Below are positions 1 through 4,737 of a stretch of 6,519 nt of DNA, piece by piece. Every line of letters starts with the position of its first letter. The first letter of the stretch is position 1. The notes below the pieces were generated by a model. The model did not search any database, was not told the DNA's origin, and saw only the letters and a list, made by a program, of their open reading frames with translations. A program made the translations under genes and the position numbers. The stretch lies in NCBI GenBank assembly GCA_902773195.1, contig CACYDL010000071.1:1-6519 (forward strand). The letters are read 5' to 3'. This DNA is from an uncultured Lachnospiraceae bacterium (GTDB taxonomy: Bacteria; Bacillota_A; Clostridia; Lachnospirales; Lachnospiraceae).

Positions 1-674
1 CCCGCGCGGGATCCCGCCAGCTCCCGGCTCATCACGCCGTGTCCGCCCATCCTGAGCATCTCCACCCGGACGCCGTTGGCCTCATATACCTTCCGGATCT
101 GGCCGTAGGAAGGATCCTCCAGCCCGTAGATCCTCGAACGCCCGAGCATCTGGACGATGAGGCCGTAGAGATACTCCGCCCCCGCGCCTATGACGATCTG
201 ATCCGGGGACACGAAGATCCCCCTGCTTCTGGCCAGGTAGGAGGCCAGCACCTGTCTCAGCTCCGGGCAGCCGAAGCTGGGAGGCTTGACCAGAACGGAT
301 TCTCCGTATTTCGAGAGAACCCGTCTCATCGTCCGGGCAATGACAGGGAACGGAAGCTCCTCCTCCGTCTGCCCGTGCGGCGCGGAGCGGGTCACGGGTA
401 CGTCCTGGGCGCCCACGGGAAACAGCACCTTCTCCTGGTACGTCACGTAATAGCCGCTTCTCTCCCTGGCCTCCGCGTAGCCTTCGTCCATCAGCAGCTG
501 ATAGGCGTGCTCGACCGTGATCACGCTGGTGCCCGTCTCCTCGGCGCACAGCCGCTTGGAGGGCAGCCTGTCCCCGACGGTGTAGACCCCGTCGGAGATA
601 TCCTTCCTCAGGGATCTGTACAGCTGAAGGTAGGCGGGGACGCCGCTGCCGGCGTCGATCCTGTAGTGGAGCAT
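1..674 (-). CDS. MocR-family (GntR winged-helix plus aminotransferase-like) transcriptional regulator, C-terminus cut by left window edge
   Basis: Reading from the ATG at 674 down to the edge gives 224 residues without a stop. Residues about 12-77 are a GntR-type winged helix: PAYLQLY, then GDRLPSKRLCAEETG, then SVITVEHAYQLL and EARERSGYYV. After a linker (about 78-105) a fold-type I aminotransferase-like domain begins (PPSFGCPELR at 131-140, GAGAEYLYGLI at 163-173, LEDPSYGQI at 185-193). The PLP-binding lysine would lie beyond the window. This layout is that of MocR proteins, which use a PLP domain as a sensor rather than as an enzyme. The start is supported by GGAGAG about nine bases upstream. 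A perfect inverted repeat over the candidate promoter suggests autoregulation (inference). The regulated pathway cannot be told: PdxR-like, GabR-like and other MocR roles all remain possible. Family call firm, target unknown. Confidence 0.88.
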   Translation of the reverse strand, partial: MLHYRIDAGSGVPAYLQLYRSLRKDISDGVYTVGDRLPSKRLCAEETGTSVITVEHAYQLLMDEGYAEARERSGYYVTYQEKVLFPVGAQDVPVTRSAPHGQTEEELPFPVIARTMRRVLSKYGESVLVKPPSFGCPELRQVLASYLARSRGIFVSPDQIVIGAGAEYLYGLIVQMLGRSRIYGLEDPSYGQIRKVYEANGVRVEMLRMGGHGVMSRELAGSRA

Positions 675-702
675 AGAGTATCTCTCCGTTCTGGATATAT
701 TG

Positions 703-735
703 ATTGTATAGAAATCGGCAGTCTTATATTATCAA
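703..735 (-). promoter_or_regulatory. Candidate promoter of the MocR-type gene
   Basis: On the minus strand, TTGATA (730-735) could be a -35 box. The overlapping TATACA (705-710) and TACAAT (703-708) could be -10 boxes, which puts the start of transcription roughly 20-25 bases before the ATG at 674. The spacing is 19 or 21 bases, longer than ideal, so the exact boxes are uncertain. The local AT-rich patch stands out from GC-rich surroundings, which favours a promoter here. Confidence 0.4.
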
Positions 736-750
736 CTGTCACTATAAGAC
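721..750. promoter_or_regulatory. Perfect 8+8 inverted repeat, candidate operator for the MocR-type regulator
   Basis: GTCTTATA (721-728) and TATAAGAC (743-750) form a perfect inverted repeat separated by 14 bases. The candidate -35 box of the regulator gene lies between and partly within the arms. A dimer bound here would block RNA polymerase, so autoregulation is a reasonable inference. MocR proteins often bind direct repeats instead, so another regulator is possible. A short palindrome, AGACGTCT, abuts it at 751-758. Confidence 0.45.
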
Positions 751-800
751 AGACGTCTCCGCCGTGCAACACCGGATTTGACGAAAAGTCTCCCGGGCAG

Positions 801-889
801 AAAAAGACCGATGCTTCCCCGTGCGGGATGCCCGGCCGGACGCGGCCGCGTCCCGGTTTCCGTGATCCCTGCGCCGGGGGACATCGGTC
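801..889 (-). terminator. Long nested stem-loop with T-tract, probable intrinsic terminator of lysC
   Basis: On the minus strand the outer arms GACCGATG (889-882) and CATCGGTC (813-806) pair perfectly and are followed at once by TTTTT (805-801). Inside them TCCCC (881-877) pairs with GGGGA (820-816), GGGAT (869-865) with ATCCC (829-825), and GGACGC (853-848) with GCGTCC (843-838) around a GGCC tip. With the small bulges, about 32 base pairs can form in 84 nt. The T-tract follows the stem only in the minus direction, and the element lies about 80 bases past the lysC stop, so termination of lysC fits best. It is much longer than a usual terminator, so a stable 3'-UTR RNA or a small palindromic insertion is also possible. 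Confidence 0.6.
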
Positions 890-968
890 CCATCGCGCAG
901 CAGCCTGCTCCGTATTCAGTTCCGTGTCTCGCAGAGACGCCCCGTTCACAGGGATGGCGCGCGCCTCA

Positions 969-2288
969 TCAGAGCTGGGTGATGACGTAGATGTCGTAAA
1001 TGGCCCGGATCGCGGTCTCGAAATCCTCGTTGGCGACGCCGATGATGATGTTGAGCTCCGACGACCCCTGGTCGATCATCCTGATATTGACGTGGGCGTG
1101 GGCAAGGGCGGAGAAAATGCGCGCGGCGGTTCCCCGCATCGATTTCATGCCCCGGCCGACCACGGCGATCAGGGCGAGCCCCGACTCGATCTCCACCGAA
1201 TCAGGCTTCGACAGCCTGTGGATCGTCGAGACGACCTGCTGCTCCTTGTCCAGGAACTCGTCCTCATGGACGACGATGGTCATCGTGTCGATTCCGGAGG
1301 GCATATGCTCGAAGCTGATGCCGCTCTCCTCGAACGCCTGGAGGACCTTCCGGCCGAAGCCGATCTCCGAGTTCATCATCGCCTTGGTGATGAGCACCGC
1401 GCAGAAGCCCTTCTTGCCGGCGATGCCCGTGATGGTGTACTTCGGCTTCCGGGCCGTGCTCTCGACGATCCACGTCCCTTCGTCCCCCGGCGCGTTGGTA
1501 TTCCGGATATTGATCGGGATGCCCTTCGAGCGGACCGGGAAAATCGCGTCCTCGTGGAGGACCGACGCTCCCATGTAGCTCAGCTCCCGGAGCTCGCGGT
1601 AGGTGATGGTATGAATTGGCTCGGGATGGTCGACGATCCTGGGATCCGCCACGAGGAAGCCGGACACGTCGGTCCAGTTCTCGTAGATATCCGCCTTGGC
1701 GGCGCTGGCGACGATGGAGCCGGTGATATCGGAGCCTCCTCTCGAGAAGGTCCTGATCCTACCGTCCTTCCCCTGGCCGTAGAAGCCCGGAATGACGGCG
1801 TTCCGCGTCTGCGCGAGCCGCGCCGCGAGCACCTTGTCCGTCTTGTAGGTGTTGAGGTCCCCCTCCTCGTTGAAGAAAATGACCTCGAAGGGATCGATGA
1901 ACTCGAAACCGAGCCAGGCGGCCATGATCTTTCCGTTGAGGTACTCTCCCCTGGACGCCGCGTAGTCAAGATACGGTTCCTCGCGGAGAACCCTCTCGAT
2001 CACGTCAAACTCCTCCCCGAGGGAGAGGTCCAGATTCAGGCCCCTGATGATCTCCTCATACCTTCCGCGGATCGCGGACAGTCTTCCGCTGAAATCCTCG
2101 CCTCTCGCGGCCGTCTCGTAGAGGTCGATCAGCATGTCCGTGACCTTGGTGTCCCCTTTGAAGCGCTTTCCCGGCGCGCTGGGCACCACGTAGGCCCTGG
2201 TGCTGTCGCTCCTGACGATATCTCCCGCTTTTCTGAACTGACCCGCATCCGCCAGCGAGCTGCCGCCGAATTTTACCACTTTTAACAT
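969..2288 (-). CDS. lysC: Aspartokinase (aspartate kinase), monofunctional, with two C-terminal ACT domains
   Basis: It phosphorylates L-aspartate with ATP to 4-phospho-L-aspartate, the first step toward lysine, threonine, methionine and diaminopimelate; it is cytoplasmic. The 439 residues carry the family motifs in order: KFGGSS (6-11), VPSAPGKR (35-42), SRGEYLNGK (112-120), PGFYG (167-171), FSRGGSDITGS (181-191), TDVSGF (206-211), ADPR (214-217) and ELSYMGASVLH (235-245). ACT domains occupy about 284-345 and 370-437; the second contains NIRMIDQGSSELNIIIGV. These usually bind the feedback amino acid; which one cannot be read here. The length matches the long single-chain class rather than Bacillus-type alpha/beta enzymes. 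The start is fixed by KFGGSS right at the N-terminus, although the ribosome site (GAGAGAA) is weak. It lies 72 bases after the amidase stop, with no lysine riboswitch between, so co-transcription with the amidase is possible. Confidence 0.95.
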   Translation of the reverse strand: MLKVVKFGGSSLADAGQFRKAGDIVRSDSTRAYVVPSAPGKRFKGDTKVTDMLIDLYETAARGEDFSGRLSAIRGRYEEIIRGLNLDLSLGEEFDVIERVLREEPYLDYAASRGEYLNGKIMAAWLGFEFIDPFEVIFFNEEGDLNTYKTDKVLAARLAQTRNAVIPGFYGQGKDGRIRTFSRGGSDITGSIVASAAKADIYENWTDVSGFLVADPRIVDHPEPIHTITYRELRELSYMGASVLHEDAIFPVRSKGIPINIRNTNAPGDEGTWIVESTARKPKYTITGIAGKKGFCAVLITKAMMNSEIGFGRKVLQAFEESGISFEHMPSGIDTMTIVVHEDEFLDKEQQVVSTIHRLSKPDSVEIESGLALIAVVGRGMKSMRGTAARIFSALAHAHVNIRMIDQGSSELNIIIGVANEDFETAIRAIYDIYVITQL

Positions 2289-2360
2289 ATCGTTCTCTCT
2301 GTACTTTCTTACAAAACTGTCAGGCGGTCCGGCTTTCCGTCTCCGGGCGCCCCTGTCTTA

Positions 2361-3332
2361 TTACACTCCGAAAAACGCGGACACGCCGCTGAGAATTCCC
2401 TCCGCCAGAACGCCGAGCGTCTCCGGCGAGTGATCCGTGGCCCTGTCTCCGACCTCCAGATCGATCGAGGGGACGGTGGAGTAGGACGTCTGCGTGAGAT
2501 CCATCTCCATGGCGCCGCCCTCAAACAGCTTCATTCCCTGCGCCTCGATCGCATGGACGACGGCTTCTCCCAGGCGGTTGTGCTCCTCCCAGTGCGAGGC
2601 GACCGGCTCCATGCTCCGGTATCCTTCGTCCGAGGGTACGCTCATGAAGAACACGCCTTTGTCAAAATCGGTGCTGTCGTAGTGAATCGCGATGTGGCAG
2701 TCGGCGTAGTGGTTCGCCAGAAGGGTCCTGGAGATGTTGTCCAGCTGGACGTCGCTTCCCTCCCGGATCATCAGGACGTCAAACCCGTCGTCCAGCAGCC
2801 TGTCGCGGACGAGAAGCGCCAGCTCAAGGTTGGCGTCCGCCTCTGTCGTCCCGTCCATGAGATCCGTCCCGGTGGAAACGGCGACGGCGTAGGTGGCGCC
2901 CTCATCGGTGGTGCCTCCCGTCACCTTGGGCGTTCCGTCGGGATGGCACAGGGTTTTGACGTCCGTTCCCCCCGCGGTGCCGTGCCCCGCGTTGATGCAG
3001 ACCGTGATGCCCCGCGACAGAGACGGCTTCGCGTGGTACAGGACCGCCTCCCCTCCGCTGATCATCGAATAGTCGGCGTATTCCCAGGAGGGATCCACCG
3101 AGACCGGGCCGGACGTCACCACGTCCGGAGCGGGCTCGGGCGTCACCGGCGCGCTCTCCGGTTCCGGCGCCGACGATGCCGCCTCCGGAACGGACTGGAC
3201 GGGCTCGGGCGCCTGGGGGCGGCGGTTGAGCCGCATCATGATCAGCAGGATGATCAGGAGGCAGACAAAGAAACCGGCCGCAAGGATCGCGATTCGTTCT
3301 GTTCGTTTATTAAAAAAATGATTTTTTTTCAT
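2361..3332 (-). CDS. Membrane-anchored N-acetylmuramoyl-L-alanine amidase (Amidase_3 type)
   Basis: It is predicted to cut the amide bond between muramic acid and the stem peptide of peptidoglycan, outside the membrane. The 323 residues comprise a basic N-terminus, one hydrophobic segment (about 14-33, signal anchor or uncleaved signal), a Pro/Glu/Ala/Ser-rich linker (about 38-75) and the catalytic domain (about 108-321). The likely zinc ligands are H117 in NAGHG, E164 in TTEAD and H217 in AIHYD; E293 in SIDLEVGD is the likely catalytic glutamate. The stretch between H117 and E164 is longer than in CwlV- or AmiC-type enzymes and includes KTLCHPDGTPKVTGG. It ends in tandem TAA stops, 72 bases before lysC. 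There is no clear Shine-Dalgarno site, and an A8 run follows the ATG. The family call is firm; the precise role (growth, separation or sporulation) is not shown. Confidence 0.87.
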   Translation of the reverse strand: MKKNHFFNKRTERIAILAAGFFVCLLIILLIMMRLNRRPQAPEPVQSVPEAASSAPEPESAPVTPEPAPDVVTSGPVSVDPSWEYADYSMISGGEAVLYHAKPSLSRGITVCINAGHGTAGGTDVKTLCHPDGTPKVTGGTTDEGATYAVAVSTGTDLMDGTTEADANLELALLVRDRLLDDGFDVLMIREGSDVQLDNISRTLLANHYADCHIAIHYDSTDFDKGVFFMSVPSDEGYRSMEPVASHWEEHNRLGEAVVHAIEAQGMKLFEGGAMEMDLTQTSYSTVPSIDLEVGDRATDHSPETLGVLAEGILSGVSAFFGV

Positions 3333-3341
3333 AACCCGTCA

Positions 3342-3369
3342 ATTATACCACAAACCGGACGGCGCGCAA
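3342..3369 (-). promoter_or_regulatory. Candidate extended -10 promoter of the amidase gene
   Basis: On the minus strand TGGTATAAT contains a perfect TATAAT (3342-3347) preceded by the extended -10 TG. TTGCGC (3364-3369) lies 16 bases upstream as a poor -35 box, tolerable for an extended -10 promoter. Only nine bases separate TATAAT from the ATG at 3332, so the mRNA would be nearly leaderless. No later in-frame ATG, GTG or TTG precedes the membrane segment, so the start cannot easily be moved. Confidence 0.5.
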
Positions 3370-3391
3370 TTTAAAAATGCGCCGGGCGTCC
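3357..3391. repeat. Imperfect inverted repeat overlapping the amidase -35 region
   Basis: GGAC plus GGCGC (3357-3365) mirrors GCGCC (3379-3383) and GTCC (3388-3391), with a four-base bulge and a 13-base AT-rich centre. An alternative pairing uses GCGCA (3364-3368) and TGCGC (3378-3382). It covers the TTGCGC candidate -35 box, so it may be an operator. It may also be a weak second hairpin behind selD, but no T-tract follows a stem. Confidence 0.35.
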
Positions 3392-3422
3392 ATTCCCTGC
3401 GCGCCGCCCCCCTGTCTCCGCG

Positions 3423-3450
3423 AAAAGACCGCGGGATGCGCCCGCGGTCT
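3423..3450 (-). terminator. Intrinsic terminator of selD
   Basis: On the minus strand AGACCGCGGG (3450-3441) and CCCGCGGTCT (3435-3426) form a perfect 10-bp stem with a five-base loop. Together with the last stem base, TTTT (3426-3423) follows. It begins 16 bases after the selD stop. The opposite strand is also T-rich after the stem, so it might work both ways, but no plus-strand gene needs it. Confidence 0.85.
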
Positions 3451-3466
3451 CTTCTTTGCTTCTTTC

Positions 3467-4507
3467 TTACTTCAGCGTGATCAGCTTCTCTTTTCTCTCC
3501 GTGACCCGGCCCGCCAGTGAGATCTCCGTTCCGAGTCCGGCGGATTTCAGAGCGCGGTACATCGGCAGCGCCTCCTCCTCCGGAACGGAGAAAAGAAGAC
3601 CTCCCGACGTCTGCGGGTCGAAGAACAGATCGTACAGATACTGCTCCACGCCACCCTGGTCCACCTGGCTTCCGCTGTGTTCCATGTTGGCGTACGCCCC
3701 GGCGGGAACCAGGCCCATCTTCGCGAAGCCGGCGGCTCCGTCGATCAGGGCGATGCCGGCCGAGTCAATCTCGAGGGAAACGCTGCCGGCCGACGCCATC
3801 TCCGCGCAGTGCCCGAGCAGCCCGAAGCCCGTGACGTCCGTGCAGGCGTGGACCGTGAAATTCTCCGACACCTTCTTCGCCTTCTGGTTGAGCGCGGCCA
3901 TCACCTTCTGCACCTCCGCGGAGCAGGAATCCGAGGCAAGGCCTCCCTTTACCGCGGTGTTGATGACGCCGCTTCCCAGCGGCTTCGTGAGGATCAGCAC
4001 GTCGCCCGGAACACATCCGTAATTCCGGTAGATTCTGTCAGGACGGGCGATTCCCGATACACAAAGGCCGTACTTCGGCTCGTCGTCCTGTACGGAATGG
4101 CCTCCCACCAGTACGGCGCCCGCCTCCCTCACCTTGTCCGCGCCGCCCTCCATGATTTCGCTCAGGACCGAGGGGCTGAGGCAGTTCGGGAAACAGACGA
4201 TGTTGAGCGCAAGCACCGGCTCTCCGCCCATCGCCCACACGTCGCTCAGCGCGTTGGCCGCGGCGATCTGCCCGAACATGTAGGGATCGTCCACCACCGG
4301 CGTAAAGAAATCGACCGTCTGGATCAGGGCCGTGTCGTCGTTTATGCGGTAGACGGCGGCGTCGTCGCCGGTATCCAGTCCGACGAGCAGCTGATCTGAT
4401 TCAAATTTCGGCAGCTTGCTCAGAACCTGAGCAAGGGTCCCAGGACCTATTTTTGCCGCTCACCCGGATGTCTTGGAATAACGGGTCAGTCTGATATCCT
4501 GATCCAT
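3467..4507 (-). CDS. selD: Selenophosphate synthetase (selenide, water dikinase), a selenoprotein with Sec at codon 16
   Basis: It makes selenophosphate from selenide and ATP (giving AMP and phosphate), the selenium donor for Sec-tRNA synthesis; it is cytoplasmic. From the ATG at 4507 the frame is 346 residues if the TGA at 4460-4462 (codon 16) is read as selenocysteine. The N-terminus reads RLTRYSKTSG, then U16, then AAKIGPGTL. U16 sits where E. coli SelD has catalytic Cys17, and K19 matches its essential lysine. Further family motifs follow: VGLDTGDDAAVY (42-53), VDFFTPVVDDPYMFGQ (65-80), GGHSVQDDEPKYG, TKPLGSGV, TDVTGFGLLGH and FDPQTSGGLL. The start is fixed by AGGAGGTGA, with AGGAGG seven bases before the ATG. 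The longest ordinary ORF (3467-4297, starting at a GTG) would lack the first 70 residues and the active site. It lies downstream of selB with its own candidate promoter and is followed by a terminator. Confidence 0.95.
4409..4458 (-). promoter_or_regulatory. Candidate bacterial SECIS element inside selD
   Basis: Counting bases after the selD TGA, CTTGCTCAG (25-33) and CTGAGCAAG (37-45) form a perfect 9-bp stem with a GUU tri-loop at 34-36. This core is 4415-4435. The loop lies within the usual 16-37 nt distance for bacterial SECIS elements and begins with G then U, as expected. An outer stem, CGGCA (4458-4454) with TGCCG (4413-4409), encloses it together with a small hairpin, GGTC-CTGG-GACC, so the region can form a three-way junction. 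The C-terminal winged helices of SelB would bind the apical part. The E. coli-type bulged U is not obvious in the core stem. Confidence 0.72.
4460..4462 (-). other. In-frame TGA recoded as selenocysteine (selD codon 16)
   Basis: TGA lies between the SYSKTSG-type N-terminus and AAKIGPG of SelD, with family-conserved protein sequence on both sides in one frame. The position is that of the catalytic Cys or Sec in other SelD proteins. An adjacent selB shows that the decoding factor is present. Confidence 0.93.
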
Positions 4508-4511
4508 GCGC

Positions 4512-4520
4512 TCACCTCCT
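4512..4520 (-). promoter_or_regulatory. Strong ribosome binding site of selD
   Basis: AGGAGGTGA on the minus strand, with AGGAGG ending seven bases before the ATG at 4507. It decides the selD start upstream of the TGA codon and is by far the best Shine-Dalgarno site in the window. Confidence 0.9.
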
Positions 4521-4559
4521 CCCCGAATACGGATGCCGCATGCGACTTGCGGTTTCATT

Positions 4560-4588
4560 ATCATACCTGAATCGGCGGCCCGGCGCAA
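4560..4588 (-). promoter_or_regulatory. Candidate selD promoter
   Basis: On the minus strand TTGCGC (4583-4588) and TATGAT (4560-4565) are 17 bases apart, and GATAAT (4557-4562) overlaps as an alternative -10. Transcription would begin near 4553, giving a leader of roughly 45 nt. That leader holds a small hairpin, CCGCA (4552-4548) with TGCGG (4540-4536), upstream of the ribosome site. The -35 is poor, and read-through from selB may also contribute. Confidence 0.45.
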
Positions 4589-4667
4589 CCGTCCGGGATG
4601 CACAGACGGGCTTCCGCCGGCGTTCCGGCCTGTCCCAGGCGTCCTTTTCTCCGGCATAGTTCCCGCC

Positions 4668-4715
4668 GCCCCGGCCTCCGGCCCTGTCACTGCCCCGGCC
4701 TCCGGGCCGTCGCTG
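4668..4715. repeat. Imperfect 24-base tandem duplication behind selB
   Basis: GCCCCGGCCTCCGG occurs at 4668-4681 and again at 4692-4705, a period of 24. The remaining ten bases of each unit are only partly alike. On the minus strand each copy can fold a short GGCC hairpin, but no T-tract follows. The rest of the 4508-4737 spacer shows another small hairpin (GCCTG and CAGGC, 4628-4640) and no credible gene. Confidence 0.55.
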
Positions 4716-4737
4716 CGGCACCGGCAGGCGGCTCTCC

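Larger units (their letters stand above)
675..968. other. Gap between lysC and the MocR-type gene: no protein gene seen
   Basis: This 294-base stretch has no credible coding frame. The open frames crossing it overlap neighbouring genes out of frame and show no recognisable domain. It holds the long stem-loop (801-889), the inverted repeat and promoter of the regulator, and a small hairpin at 924-940 (GTCTC and GAGAC arms, GCA loop) that lacks a T-tract. A 12-base perfect palindrome (840-851) forms the core of the long stem. No tRNA-like T-loop was found. Confidence 0.6.

Noticed and set aside
924..940. Small hairpin behind lysC as its terminator
   Set aside because: Seven base pairs with one wobble and no T-tract on the minus strand; the structure at 801-889 fits better.
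39..2285. A 748-codon open frame on the plus strand
   Set aside because: It lies antisense to the regulator and aspartokinase genes, has no recognisable domain, and its composition is what GC-rich third positions produce on the opposite strand.
2289..2360. Lysine riboswitch or terminator upstream of lysC
   Set aside because: The 72-base gap is too short for a lysine riboswitch. A possible GGCG/CGCC hairpin (2323-2351) is broken, and its T4 lies six bases away, so it was not called.
3467..4297. A 276-residue selD starting at GTG 4297
   Set aside because: Family sequence continues upstream in the same frame to the ATG at 4507. The shorter form lacks the active site and has no ribosome site.
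4431..4456. Smaller hairpin (GGTC-CTGG-GACC with GCAA/TTGC outer stem) as the SECIS
   Set aside because: It has weak stems and a wide asymmetric loop, and it competes with the perfect 9-bp stem at 4415-4435, which was preferred. The GGTC hairpin itself may coexist within the junction.
4460..4507. selD as a pseudogene with a premature stop
   Set aside because: The only stop is a TGA at the known Sec position, the rest of the frame is intact, and selB lies next to it.
4460..4690. A 76-residue protein upstream of and into selD
   Set aside because: Only its last 15 residues are real, as the SelD N-terminus. The part before 4507 resembles no protein and overlaps the selD promoter and leader.
4508..4737. 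tRNA-Sec (selC) between selB and selD
   Set aside because: No TCA anticodon loop context and no GGTTCGA-type T-loop were found on either strand.
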